This document shows positions 13,326 to 24,499 of a DNA stretch of 64,000 nucleotides, piece after piece. The first letter of the stretch is position 1; every line of letters starts with the position of its first letter. The stretch spans positions 15,562,001 through 15,626,000 of the forward strand of contig CM121341.1 in assembly GCA_051530055.1 (NCBI GenBank), read 5' to 3'. Both the position numbers and the translations under genes were made by a program. Under the pieces are notes generated by a model. That model saw nothing but the letters and a program-made list of their open reading frames with translations, was not told the DNA's origin and made no database searches. Source of the stretch: Neoechinorhynchus agilis (taxonomy: Eukaryota; Acanthocephala).

Positions 13326-15329
13326 ATGGCTCAGGAGAAGGTAGGGAATCTTAGGGTGTTGCAGTGGAATTGTGGGGGTGCGACCAACCTTTCTAAACTC
13401 TCGAGATATCTACCTGGAATTTCTATTGTGCTCATTTAAGAATCGAAGAGTGTCTTAAATATAGATCAGCTCTTTTCTCATTTACCTCATTTAAACTCTT
13501 CGGCTTTTATCCCTTTCGTCTCTCCTCCTTATGAACCTAATTCACAAGGCCTAATTTCTATCTTTCATTCCTACCTCAGTCCCTCCGTGGTCACGTCCTA
13601 TTCTTGCAAGGAATTGTCATATAGTATCTTCAAAAAATTTAACAATAAGAAATTTTTCTCACTTGCGAACATATATATAAGGCCAGGTTTTATTCATCGT
13701 GCCCATGTGAAGGAAAAAATCAAATGGCTTTTAAGGGCTAACATTGATCTGATTGTGGGAGATTTCAATGATCCTTCTTTAAGATGGTCTCGGGCAATTG
13801 TAAACGCAGTCAAACCTTCCCACTCTCTTATCTTGCCCAATAATCCGTCGTTCCACAATATTACCACCAACAGTCATTCCTTCTTGGATCTAGTTATATT
13901 GAAAAATGTCTTGAATCTTTCAATCGATTATGATCACCAAGTTTCCACCTTCGACCTCTTAGGACATGACATTTTAATTTGGTCCTTGGGTCACATTGAC
14001 AGACTACGCAAGGTGTATCATTTATCACCTTTAAATTTAGCGTTTCGGCTAGTTTGCGAGAACATTTTCTCACACTCACTTTTGGACTGCAATCTGTCAG
14101 ATTTCCTACCTTTAGCTAACTCCTTCGTCAATAAGGCCGCTAGTACTTTTTATGTCGTAATGTTAAAACTTTCTCACGCCCTTATGTGAGCCGATCACAT
14201 CGTTTTCTAGGACGCCAACTTTATGCTGCCAAAAGATCGGGGGATACTCTTTTATGCAAAACTCTTTCGAGCCTTCTTTGGGCTGCCCGCTGCCGACAGC
14301 AACAACGCAGAGATGCAATCTCTCTTGCGACACTCAACCCTTATTCTTCCAAATGGTGGCGTACCTTTTCAAATAAAGGCCAAACACCTTGGAAGTCGAA
14401 ACTAGCTGCCTGGTTAAAATCCACAACATTGGGGGATATTCTTTTTCAAATTTTTGACTTTCATTCCGCGGGCTCGACTACCAACGTGCCATCAATTTGT
14501 TTTCGCAAACTACTTGGTAATCGCACGGATATCACCTTAAAAGATATTCTCGAAGTATGGTCAACAAATCCGAAGTTGGGATCGTCTAATGGCTGCCCAG
14601 GGACAAAAATCTTCACACTGCATCCTAAAAGCTGTGTATCCCTCTTAGCCAAATCTATGCTGCATTCCTCCCCTTACGCTCGGGGAGAGATTAATGTCTC
14701 CAGACGTATTTTCTTGGTTAAAAATGGCAGGAAAGCCATTGTTGAACCAAAAGACGTTCGCCCTATCTCGCTTCAAAATCCCCTTGTAACCATTTATGAA
14801 CGCGCACTTGCTAATAGGTTGAGATCCTTCATTAATGAACATAATTGCATCTCTTCAAATTGTCATGGTTTTCTAAAAGGGAAATCAGTTCACTCTGTCT
14901 TAGCAGTTATTTACTCCAATTTTTCTTGCTCTTACAAACTCTTGCGAGCTATGTTTGCCGTGGACATTTCTCAAGCTTTTGATAAGATTTCACTCTCTTT
15001 TATTATTGAGATGCTTGAATTTTTCAGTATTCCTCACAATTTAATTACACGTATCCACAATATTTTATTTACAAAATCTTTTTGCTTAGAAGACGACATT
15101 TCAAAGACACTATATTATCCTTCCAATGGTGTTCCACAGGGGTCACCTCTGTCACCTATTCTCTTCCTTTTGGCGTCACAATATTTGATTCAAAATTTTA
15201 AAATAAGGGCCTCTCTCACGTCATCTCCGCCTACAGAGCAGCCAAAATGAAAAACCTGATTGGTCAATGTATTGATTATCTTAACTCCTTTTTACCAAAA
15301 ATGAATTTATCTTTGAATAGGTCGAAGTA
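13326..15329 (+). mobile_element. LINE ORF2 (endonuclease and RT, truncated inside the RT)
   Basis: Begins at ATG 13326 with LRVLQWNCGG, the start of an apurinic endonuclease. IVGDFNDPSLRW (about 13750) and the later HSFLDLVIL and GHDILIWSL match endonuclease motifs. The frame breaks near 13440 and again at 14188. The RT follows (14186-15250): RPISLQNPLVTIYERALANR, SNCHGFLKGKSVHSV, AVDISQAFDKI (catalytic D) and GVPQGSPLSPILFLL. The FADD box is missing: shortly after LSLNRSK the sequence switches at about 15329 to the RLE tail. ORF1 and ORF2 are otherwise nearly full length, so truncation is 3', which is unusual for a LINE. Confidence 0.78.
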
Positions 15330-15785
15330 ACGGCGAAATTCCCCAACATCTTGGAACCCGCCCATCTTTGTCGACTAGACGGTCGTCGACCTGACGGAAT
15401 TTCGGTCTTTCCGTGGCGGGAGGGCAAATGCCTTCTCTGGGTCCCATGTGTGGACACCCTCGCAGTAAGCAACATTCCGTACTCTCTCGAAATCGCTGAA
15501 GGTGCATTCAGTGCAGCGGAAGGGAGGAAGGTACAAAAATATAGGGATTTAGGGAGGGCCCATTATTTTGCCCCCTTCGGAGTAGAGACGTATGGTGCGC
15601 TTTGCAGCTCGGCGCTCACTCTGCTCCAGGATCTCTTGAAGAAATTGAGAGAGGCAACCGGAGACTCAAGAGCAGGCGTATTCCTTCGACAAAATATCTC
15701 GCTTGCAGTTCATCGAGGCAATGCTGCTAACGTGATAGCGACGGCCGAGGAAGGAGAAAAGCTAAGATTTTGCGGGCGGTGGTGA
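15330..15785 (+). mobile_element. RLE retrotransposon tail (copy R2) joined to the LINE
   Basis: Starts abruptly at FPNILEPAHLCRLDGRRPDG and continues to the end of the polyprotein (SLAVHRGNAANVIATAEE). The RPD of the endonuclease is kept, but the downstream acidic residue found in R1 (LIWDATC) is replaced (LLWVPC), so the nuclease site is probably lost. It is very like the minus-strand copies at 36 kb and 53 kb (for example NIPYSLEIAEGAFSAAEGRK). It sits in the same orientation as the truncated LINE, without visible spacer. Confidence 0.75.
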
Positions 15786-17151
15786 TTGCACATGTTGTGC
15801 TTTATTATTAGATTGCAGTTGTGCATTGACGCATGCATTTGATAAGATTATAATTATTTAACTATTTTCATAATTCTCACTCTTCCCTTTAAGAGTTTAC
15901 CCTCTGATATCGAAGTTTCCACTTCAGAATCGAAATGGAGTTATTGAGATTAGAGTCCGTGAAAGAGTTTTCGGTGATTAAATTCACTGTGATCATCTTT
16001 AGCACTCCCATTGCAGAAGGAAATATTTCGATAAGAGAATGTTATATTATCATCAAAATTAATTTCAAATTATTCTACGCATTGTTAGACTATTTTAATG
16101 TCTTTTTATTTGTTTAATGCATTTGGCGTCGTAGGTTGCCACAAAAATTATTTCAAAGTGCTTCCACTTTGGTTGTTAGTTTTATCATTATTTTTAGTTT
16201 TTAAATCTTCGCCATTTTACCCTAAGATGCGAGGTCTACAATTGGAAGTAGGCTACGGTGTAGATTGTAATAAGTAAGGTTGTTATCAAACTTTTTCGAA
16301 TTTTAGAATTCCGATTTGCTTTAGATTATGTAGAATTTTGGCTTTTTTATTTACTGCTATTTTTGTTGCCACTCGCAGTACTAAGATTTGCAGACTTAAA
16401 AAGCTCAATTGCTTTTTTTAGTGGCTTAAAAAATTAAAGCTGTACTGTTAGATTATTTTGTAAATTGAAATTGCGACGTACCGCTTAAAATACTCGAGCG
16501 ATTGAATCGATTTCATTGGAATTAGAAACGAGATCTAAATTCAAATTAACATCGTCTTATGATCATTGTTTGATCATATTAATGTATCAGCAAAACATGG
16601 AGAATTTGCGATCCACATTATTTTGTTTTAAAGCAAAGATAATCGTCTTTAGATAATTGTAAAAGCAATTTTTTTAATACAGAAAAATTTGAGAATGATG
16701 AAGCTCTATTTTATGTTCAAATGAAATGTTTCAATGAGTGTATTTGCTGGAAAACAAAATCTAAAAATTGTGGAAATCTTTTTAGCACTACATTTTATTT
16801 ATTAGAGTAAAGATTATAAGCGAATTATTTTTACCGAACAACGTCAACTTTTCAAAAATTTTCTTCCTTGAAGATTGCCAAATAGCTTGTTCCATGTTCT
16901 CTTTTTCCGCGCACTTATTATCGGAGTATCTCAGTCTTCTTCGTCGACTTCAGTTAGTGTTTCATTCAAATTTGTAGCAAATCTACGCCGATCGCGTATT
17001 AAAGGTTCGTTGGTTACTTCTCGGAGTGGTGGTCGGGTATTGTTTCGAATGAAAGCAAAAGGATCGCGGTTATTGGTATTTTCGCCGTTGTGCATTTCAA
17101 CCTATGATCGATCGAAAGCTCTTCGTTATTATAAGATGAGAGGGATCCAGC
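15786..17151. other. Intergenic AT-rich region
   Basis: No supportable gene. A 95-codon frame at 16875-17162 has no recognisable domain and runs into the satellite, so I do not call it. Confidence 0.5.
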
Positions 17152-18170
17152 GAATAAAATAAATCTTGTATTAAGTCACATGATCAATTTAGCGATCAGC
17201 TGCTTCGATAAGCTCAATAAATTGCCGAATGTAAGCAATTATTTCCTGGTGGCATTCAGGTGGAAATTCATATCGATTTTTACACAGATTCTCTTAATAT
17301 ATAAATCCAAAATTTAAAACTTTTGTCTGTAAGCTAATGAATAAAATAAATCCTATATTTCAAGAACCGACAATTTACATTATTGAATTAGCGGTCAATT
17401 GCTTTGACTAGCTCAATAAATTGCCGAATGTTAGCAGTTATTTCCTGGTTGCATCCCTGTTGAAATTAATTTCAGATTTTACAGATATTCTCTTAATATA
17501 TCAATACAAAATTTAAAATTTTATCTGTAAGCTAGCGAATAGAAGAAATCTTAAATTTAAAGCATCGATAAGCTACATGATCAAATTAGCAATCAACTTC
17601 TTTGATTGGCTGCATAAAATGCCCGAGGTTATTAATTATTTGCTTGCGGCATCCAGGGGAAAATTTATATCGACAACGATCCTCTTAATTTATAAAAAAA
17701 ATTGATAGAGGAAATCTTGTATTTTAAGCACCGATAATTTACAATATGAAATTAACGATAAATTGCTTAGATTGGCTCAATAAATTGCCGGATATTAGAA
17801 ATTATTTGCTTGCGGCATCCAGTTGGAAATTTATTTCAATCTTTAAGGAGATTATTAATTTATAAATAATTTTTGCACTTTTCGCTATCATCTAACGAAT
17901 AGAAGAAGTAATATATTTTAAGCACCGACAAGTCACATGATCAGTTTAGAGATCAAATGCTCTGATTAGCTCCATAAATTTCCGAATATAAGCAATTATT
18001 TCCTATTGGAATCCAGGTGGAAATTTATTTCTATTTTTACATAAATTATCTTAATTTAAAAATTCAAATTTTTTTACTTTTGGCTGTAAGCTAACGAATA
18101 GAAAAATCTTATATTTTGAGCACAGTTAAGATATCATGGTCATTTTAGAGATCAATAGCAAATGTTAATT
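17152..18170. repeat. Tandem satellite, unit about 190 bp, five to six diverged copies
   Basis: Successive units begin with GAATAAAATAAATC-like or GAATAGAAGAAATC-like starts at 17152, 17339, 17537, 17704, 17897 and 18096 (spacings 187, 198, 167, 193, 199). Each unit contains, in order, an ACATGATCAATTTAG-like block, CTCAATAAATTGCCGAATG, ATTATTTCCTGGTGGCATCC-like sequence and TCTTAATATATAAAT. The copies are well diverged (by eye 70-85% identical), so the array is old. It ends about 450 bp before the alpha-tubulin gene. Confidence 0.85.
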
Positions 18171-18630
18171 TAACACCATTTCGTAGGTTCATAAAATACT
18201 AATAACACGAATTCTAAATAAAATTTTCGGCACATTAATTCCGGGATGTTTCAACTTCGGTCTCCCGCAATCATTCGAAATGCTTCATGAGATTTATGCT
18301 AAACGGAAAATTAGTTAGCAAAATTACGATTTGGTATAAATGAACCAACTTTTTTTACTTTTAAGAGTGCACTAATCTGTGTCAAAAATTAATTTGTAAA
18401 CTGAAAACAATGTGTTTGTGTTGATTTCGATTTTCACTGTTTTAGTACTCAACAAAAAATAATCTGCAATTTATCTCAGAGTAGAATTTTTTTTAAGATG
18501 AGGATATTTGAGAACATTCTATTGATTTTTAAAATTTATTGTTAATGACGTTGTCATGGATACTCTGCTCCTAGTACAGAAAGGAGCGGCTGGATAAGCA
18601 GCATAGTCAACCCTCGTCTTCACCACCGTA

Positions 18631-20019
18631 ATGCGAGAGTGCATCAGTATTCACATTGGTCAATGTGGAGTTCAAATTGGAAGCGCTTGTTGGGAGCTGT
18701 ATTGTTTAGAACATGGACTGGATGCGCAGGGTAATAAGCTCGAGTGTTTACAACAAGTAGCAGATGAGTCGTACCAGACTTTTTTCTCAGAAACTCGTTG
18801 CGGTAAATATGTACCACGAGCACTGGTGGTGGACACCGAGCCTTCGGTGGTCGATGAGATACGAGTTGGAACTTATCGTCGGTTATTTAATCCCAACACC
18901 CTAATAACGGGAAAAGAAGATGCTGCCAATAATTTTGGCCGTGGATATTACACCATTGGTAGAGAAATGCTCGATGCTTCAATGGATGCTCTTAGAAAAC
19001 AGTCAGAGCTCTGTGATGGCCTCATTGGTCTATTCACATTTCATGCTTTTGGAGGTGGAACCGGTTCGGGATACACTGGTTTGGCAATGGAAAGAATGTC
19101 TGATGAGTATGGGAGTCTGACAAAGCTTCAGTTTTCGGTGTACCCATCGCCCCTTTTAGCCACTGGGGTAACGGAATCTTACAACAGCGTCTTGCACACC
19201 CACACTGCTATGGAGCATTCTGATTGTGCATTCTGTTTGGACAATGAAGCACTTTACGAAATTTGCAGAAGATACCTCCACGTTGAATCACCAAGTTATG
19301 TCAATTTGAACCGGATAATTGGGCAGGTGGTTAGTTCCATAACTGCACCTCTTCGATTCCAGGGTCCAATAGCTGTAGATCTCAATGAATTTCAAACAAA
19401 TCTTGTCCCATTTCCGAGAATTCACTATCCAATGGTTACCTACGCTCCGCTAATCAGCGAGCAAAGATCCTGCCATGAACTTTTGAGCACATCGGAACTA
19501 ACTTCATCACTATTTGATCCTAATGCTCAAATGATTAAATGTGACGCTCGAAATGGAAAGTATATGGCTTGTTGCATTCTATATAGAGGAGATGTGTATC
19601 CTTTGGACGTGAACGTAGCCATCGCTTCGCTAAAAAAGCGAAAACTTCTGAATATGGTGGAGTGGTGTCCAACTGGATTTAAAATAGGACTTAATAATCA
19701 GCCTCCAACGTATGTACCCGGAGGAGATATTGCTCGAGTTCCTAGGGCTGCATGTTTATTGGCAAATACATCAGCAATTGGGCAATCATGGGAACGTCTT
19801 AATAACAAGTTCGATGCTCTGTTCAATAAGAGAGCGTTTATACATTGGTACATTGGAGAAGGCATGGATGAACAGGAATTTCATGAAGCCAAAGCCAACC
19901 TTACGGCGCTGGCTGCCGATTATCAAGCTATCATCAGTGAAGCTGATTTCGAGGAAGCTGGAGAGGAAGCCCTTAACGAAGAAGATGAAGAAGGGGGATT
20001 CGAGGAGTTTGAATATTAA
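18631..20019 (+). CDS. Divergent alpha-tubulin, intronless
   Basis: Full-length 462-residue alpha-tubulin, the GTP-binding subunit of microtubules. Diagnostic features: N-terminal MREC autoregulation tetrapeptide, [11 protein letters not shown]-loop GGGTGSG (about residue 143), [13 protein letters not shown], and [12 protein letters not shown] with the Glu that in alpha-tubulin triggers beta-GTP hydrolysis. The acidic tail ends EEFEY, so the terminal Tyr for detyrosination is present. It is unlike canonical alpha: residue 40, normally the acetylated Lys, is Leu, and several conserved positions differ ([26 protein letters not shown]). There is no intron, in a region where other genes have several, which fits a retrogene or a tissue-restricted (for example testis) isotype. 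The frame is fully intact, so it is probably expressed. Confidence 0.93.
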   Translation: MRECISIHIGQCGVQIGSACWELYCLEHGLDAQGNKLECLQQVADESYQTFFSETRCGKYVPRALVVDTEPSVVDEIRVGTYRRLFNPNTLITGKEDAANNFGRGYYTIGREMLDASMDALRKQSELCDGLIGLFTFHAFGGGTGSGYTGLAMERMSDEYGSLTKLQFSVYPSPLLATGVTESYNSVLHTHTAMEHSDCAFCLDNEALYEICRRYLHVESPSYVNLNRIIGQVVSSITAPLRFQGPIAVDLNEFQTNLVPFPRIHYPMVTYAPLISEQRSCHELLSTSELTSSLFDPNAQMIKCDARNGKYMACCILYRGDVYPLDVNVAIASLKKRKLLNMVEWCPTGFKIGLNNQPPTYVPGGDIARVPRAACLLANTSAIGQSWERLNNKFDALFNKRAFIHWYIGEGMDEQEFHEAKANLTALAADYQAIISEADFEEAGEEALNEEDEEGGFEEFEY

Positions 20020-20642
20020 TACTTTTTAGTCTCTACTTAAATGCTCATTGACTTTTCAACTAGCAGAATAAACTTTGAAGTTTGAGTTCACGAGAGCGAT
20101 TAGATACGAAAACTCAGCGATTGTTTTTATTTTAAAAAAGTAAATACGGCACAACTAAAAAAATGCCATGTATAGAATTTCATCTTGTACATACTAAGAT
20201 TCACTGCGAATCACCTAAAATTCGAATATATTTTGCTGAGAATATATATCCGTTTTCCGCGCCGTTACTAATATACTAGGTTTACCTTTAGAGTAAATAA
20301 ATTAATTCAATACGTTAACATTTCATGACTGAGATCGGGAAACCCTTTATCAGTGCATTTACAGAACTACTTTTTGTTCTTTATAGTTATTGTTTAGATC
20401 AACCGGGTTTAGACCTAAACAATAATTCCGATCACATTCCCCGGTACCTAACATATCGACGTTCTTTATAGTATCCTTTAAAATGTGTTTGAACAAAGAC
20501 ATTTCAAAGGAGTACATTTAATTATTCGTTGCCGACTGTCTCCCAAACAAAAATGCCGTTTACATTTATTCAAACTGGCATCCATAATTTTGGAAAAACG
20601 ATTTATTCTTCTAGTTCTAGCTACTATCTAACTCTAAGCCAC
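20020..20642. other. 3' flank of the tubulin gene
   Basis: Nothing recognised apart from a small hairpin-like pair (ATTGTTTA / TAAACAAT near 20387-20423). Confidence 0.4.
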
Positions 20643-21400
20643 CTATATTAATGCTAAGAAGATGCCGATCGTCGCGAAGGAGAGCGATCCATGGTAGGAA
20701 ATCTCTTTCGCGGAATTCCTCCAGGTATATGTCGTAGAGTTGGTAAGGCGTTCAAACGCTCGTCGAACTTTATCCTTTATCATTTCAAACTTAGTCCTTT
20801 TGTTATTTCCTTTGTTACAATTCAATAATGAGCATCACCGTTTTAAAATACCTTTCTGGTTTTGTTTGTCAGATATCGAGTCATGATTGTATTCTTAAAA
20901 ACATGATGACAGATTGCAGTAGACATTTTTACACTCACCGATTTCAGCTACATTAACACCAGGAGATGCGCTAATCCGATCTATTAGATCTCGATCATTG
21001 GCGTTGAATTCGATCTGGTCGAAATTCTTCAAAGTATATGTAGATTGATCGATTGCTTCCATAAATACGACATATTGTTGATTTGGCAGCAATGTGTGAC
21101 ACACACTATCCACATCTCTTTCTAAAGCGTCGTGATTCTCGAATCACGTAATCCCGATCTTACCAATATTAACTATTTTGATCTTGTCTTGAAACCCGTT
21201 TCCTTTTATGCCCATCTTAACCGTAACGGATGCGTTGTACAATTGAGGATTTTCCCTATTAATCCTTTCCACTTCGACTAATGCCACATACGGTGACATT
21301 TTAATCCTGTCCTCTACTGATAAATTTCCACGAGGACCATGAAGATCCCAGTATTTGTACCCGGCAACAAATCCGTAGTTTAGTAAAACGAATAGCTAGA
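20643..21400 (-). CDS. Hypothetical secreted protein with beta-rich domain
   Basis: Minus-strand exons with clear splice sites: an upstream exon down to about 21163 (YKYWDLHGPRGNLS, MSPYVALVEVERI, LYNASVTVKMGIKG, DKIKIVNI) joins by G|GTAAGATC...CTTTAG|AA to a second exon (about 21123-20939; VCHTLLPNQQYVVFMEAID, ISASPGVNVAEI) that ends at a GTGAGTG donor. The alternation of short strands and a conserved-looking Cys resembles NTR/agrin-NtA-type extracellular domains, but this is a guess. A separate open frame at 20643-20825 ends in a hydrophobic C-terminus (HGSLSFATIGIFLALI), possibly a GPI signal or membrane anchor of the same gene; I could not join it in frame. The 5' end lies upstream of 21400. 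Confidence 0.45.
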
Positions 21401-21419
21401 GACTAAGTTGATTATTCGT

Positions 21420-21798
21420 CTAAATCAGTTTAGTAACTTTACATTGACTGCGAATGTTAACATCTGAACTTCTAATTGGTTATTCAGAATCTAAGACGAA
21501 CTACTGTTAGTTTGACAGTCGATTTAATCACCTGTCTAAAGTGCGCAAACTGTAATCAACTTTAATGATGAATTGTAAAGCAAAAAGCAATATGCTGCGT
21601 CAACAATATACATGATTTTGACGACATTGATAAAATCGACGCTTGAGTATCTATTCAATCCAAATGCATCCCTCTGGAAATTAAAGACTGTCACAGTTTC
21701 GAGGTCAAAGAACAGGAAAGCAAAAAACTACATTTTAAGTAGATAATTGCAAATTTACAGAAAGCATATCAACATAGTTTAAATTTTTTTAACGAAAC
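21420..21798. other. Intergenic
   Basis: No feature seen before the duplication boundary at 21799. Confidence 0.4.
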
Positions 21799-22000
21799 AA
21801 AAGTGATAAATCGATTTTTTACGATACGCATGAAACATTGAGGCTTATCTTTATGAACGAAATCTCGGAAAATTTGTCAATTTTCTTGCCTGAGAAGACC
21901 ACGCAGATAAAGTTATATTAAAGTTCTTTAACTACATATTCTAAATAATTCTATTAATCTGGTTTATTAAAGAAAATTCAGCAGAAATCAAATTATTAAA

Positions 22001-22142
22001 TTTTAAGTTTAAACATTTTGTCATACATTCATAATACAGACTCATACGTTATGATTGTTCGGCAGCTTCCTTGATGGCCGCGGCGTTGTCGCGTTGGATC
22101 GCCGCGCTGATTCGCTGCAGCAGGAAGCTGCTGAAGCGCATA
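22001..22142 (-). mobile_element. 142-bp insertion of an RLE retrotransposon 3' tip (copy R3), GC-rich
   Basis: Absent from the paired copy at about 27530, which gives the empty site. On the minus strand it reads FLLQRISAAIQRDNAA and ends with a stop at 22049-22051, followed by a short A-rich 3' tail. This aligns with the extreme C-terminus of the other RLE copies (FLRQNISIAVQRGNAA). The coding part is about two-thirds GC, against roughly 36% for the surroundings, so it comes from a different, GC-rich subfamily. No clear target-site duplication. Confidence 0.7.
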
Positions 22143-22483
22143 ATGAGTACATTTTACAATAGTCAGTCTTTACCATACATTATGTGAAATTATTTTTGCT
22201 ATAAATTTTAACAATTTCACCAACATTTGTATGTAATTTATATAAAAGAGGAAAACTCAACCGCTGTTTTTACCAAATGAATTCCGATAATTTTTAAAAG
22301 TAACCTAATTAAACATGAGAGGCATTCTTCAACGAGGCATCAAATCCAAGACTATAAAATTTAAAAACTCTCCGTTACAAAGTATTTAGGCAAAAAGATC
22401 TTCAACTTTGTAGCTTTCAGTGGACAGCAACTAACATGAAATTTAACAACTTCTCTTTCAGATGGAGCAAATTTGACTCCATT

Positions 22484-22918
22484 TCATTGTATAGAATTTA
22501 TAGCTCGTTCATTATGGTCATTGCACTTATTGTCGACATCCATTTTGCTGTAAAGACGTGAACAGCAAGATGCTTTGACACTTATAAGTCCTTTTGCTTC
22601 ATTTAAGGGCAAAACAACATCTGATTCATCGGGTATATTTTCTTCACAAAATTCAACATACTGAGTACTTGATAATTTTTCAATAACTTCTTTGAGATCT
22701 TTAACTTGCGAAATATCCTTTCGGTTAAGTCGCAACTTTATTTCAGTTTCTTTTCCACAACCAAACATTGTCTTCAGCTTTAATGAACAGTAGATGATAT
22801 CCCTAGTTAAATCGATCAGATCAAAGTAATCTGGTCCTTCAACTGATCTGAAAAACGAATCGTCAGTTGATAAGCGTCCGTCTATTATGTCGACGGAGTT
22901 GGCAAGATTATGAAGCAT
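22484..22918 (-). pseudogene. Partial copy of valyl-tRNA synthetase C-terminus
   Basis: Same protein as the 27900-28625 exon except for an in-frame gap of about 97 residues that removes most of the anticodon-binding helices (from VDRWML to the KEKYF region). There is no catalytic part upstream; the segment is cut off at the microsatellite. A fragment made by duplication C, presumably non-functional. Confidence 0.8.
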
Positions 22919-23270
22919 TTAGGTAATAGCACTTTTCGTATTTAAAGAAACGCTGTTTATGTTTAATGAAAAATTTGTTCAAGCCAACCAAAGTAAAGAG
23001 AATACATCCCTCCTCCTCCTCCTCCTCCTCCTCCTCCTCCTCCTCCTCCTCCTCCTCCTCCTCCTCCTCCTCCTCCTCCTCGTCTTCATTGTACTCCACG
23101 CCTTCATCGTCCTCATTGTACTCTTGGTCTTCATTGTTCTCTTCCTCCCGGAGAAACCTTTGAAATACACGTATTAAATGCATTGATTTATCGTTCGTAA
23201 TATCACGAAGAGCTTCTCGAACGTTAAGACGGAACTGACGTTCGCCGTTTACATTATCTTGGTTATCCAT
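22908..23270 (-). CDS. Hypothetical acidic protein, 5' exon running into duplication C
   Basis: ATG at 23270; begins MDNQDNVNGERQFRLNV with REALRDITNDK and HLIRVFQRFLREEE, then acidic blocks and the poly-Glu run encoded by the microsatellite. Everything after the poly-Glu derives from the intronic side of the copied valyl-tRNA synthetase, so the present C-terminus is not original. The N-terminal 60 residues look like a genuine helical protein, family not recognised. Probably a gene truncated by the duplication, or one whose next exon lies elsewhere. Confidence 0.4.
   Translation of the reverse strand: MDNQDNVNGERQFRLNVREALRDITNDKSMHLIRVFQRFLREEENNEDQEYNEDDEGVEYNEDEEEEEEEEEEEEEEEEEEEEEEEEGCILFTLVGLNKFFIKHKQRFFKYEKCYYLNAS
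23008..23080. repeat. (TCC)n trinucleotide microsatellite
   Basis: About 24 perfect TCC units. They lie exactly at the right edge of duplication C copy 1 and encode a poly-Glu run on the minus strand in the neighbouring frame. Confidence 0.97.
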
Positions 23271-23801
23271 TTCTTTTAGCAAATTTAGACAATGCTGAAA
23301 ACAGTGTTCACCTCGCAGTTTTTGAACGAGGGTAATTATCTACTTAGATGAGATTACATAATGTATTCTCGTCACTAGTGCCAATCAAATTTTTTTTGTT
23401 GATAACCAGTAGCAAATAAGTGCACCATATTAATACTGTCAAATGTTTGTTTCATAGCAATTCAAACTGACGAATGAATTAAAAATCTTAAAGAAACTAC
23501 AAAAATGAAGCAGAGCATTCTTCGTAGCTTATTTTTTTACATTCAATATCACCGAATTCTGAATGAAATAGCCATCCGAATCACTTTCTTCAAAATTATT
23601 TAAATATATTTGAAGTTTTCACATGAATTTAAAAGAAAAGACACTTTACTGATTGCAATCGGTTTTACTCGATCATCGAAGGTCGAGCAGAAATGCCGCC
23701 AGTGAGCACAAATACCGCGAATTACAGCAGATTTAAAGGCTGAATAACATTTCCATGTTAGACTCGGGTAACGAAGTCCTTGAAATCGAATCATTTTCCA
23801 A

Positions 23802-24370
23802 TTGGTCGCTATGACAACTTCCGATCAATTTATTGAAATTTACCTAAATTTCAAAAGCTTCAACAGATCAGCAGAATATAGAACTCCCCTGGTTAAAGTC
23901 GAGATGCGGAAAGGGCGACCCGTTGAGATACAATGCCGAATGTCGCTCCGTCACAAGTATTCACGTAAATTTGAAGTGTTCAAGGGACTGTCATTTAAAG
24001 CGACACGTCATTCCGATTGGTTTGAGTTGATTATCGAGCATTCTTTGAAACGAATGAATTTTCAGGATGCCGTAATTGTGGTGCATCCCAATTCTTCGTC
24101 GGGGGATTCTTTGAAACGAAGGATTTCTAGGGATGCCGTAATCGCGGTTCACCCCAATTCGTCGTTGAAAGATTCTTTGAAACAAATGATATTCGGGGAT
24201 GCCTTCAATTGCTTCGATGGTATCTTAGCGTCCATCATTAATATCTTCGATCTTGTCGGAGATTTAATACAACCGAGACAATTTCAAACCGTTAGGAGAC
24301 CACTAAAAAAGATATCGTCATCTGGATGTCAGTTTGTCTTAGAGGGGATAATCAAAATTGTGATTGTTGT
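23802..24370 (+). CDS. Hypothetical protein with 22-residue tandem repeats
   Basis: Open frame from 23802. Its second half contains two full and one partial copy of a 66-bp (22-residue) repeat starting at 24041, 24107 and 24173 (SLKRxxxxDAVIxVHPNSS). A hydrophobic stretch follows near 24340-24400. After about 24490 the frame is antisense to a Penelope-like element, so the real gene, if any, ends or splices before that. Family unknown. Confidence 0.35.
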
Positions 24371-24499
24371 AATTATTAAAATAAATCGTATTTACCAAAT
24401 CCTACTATGTTGTCAGCGTAACTATCACCTAAATCGTCTGGCTGCCTCGAATTCGAGAACTCGTCAGTGTCGTCCTCTATGTGTTCCCGAATATATTGT

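Larger units (their letters stand above)
21799..23008. repeat. Segmental duplication C, copy 1
   Basis: Near-identical to 27329-28715 in the same orientation. Relative to copy 2 it has a 142-bp insertion (22001-22142) and lacks about 291 bp of valyl-tRNA synthetase coding sequence. It ends at a (TCC)n microsatellite. It carries only the 3' end of the gene, so it is the derived copy. Confidence 0.9.

Noticed and set aside
16875-17162. 95-codon frame before the satellite
   Set aside because: No recognisable motif, and it overlaps the first satellite unit.
17152-18170. CRISPR array
   Set aside because: Units of about 190 bp, diverged along their whole length, with no short identical repeats and unique spacers; this is a satellite.
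22959-23177. Poly-Leu, poly-Ser and poly-Arg frames over the TCC run
   Set aside because: These are the other reading frames of the same trinucleotide microsatellite.
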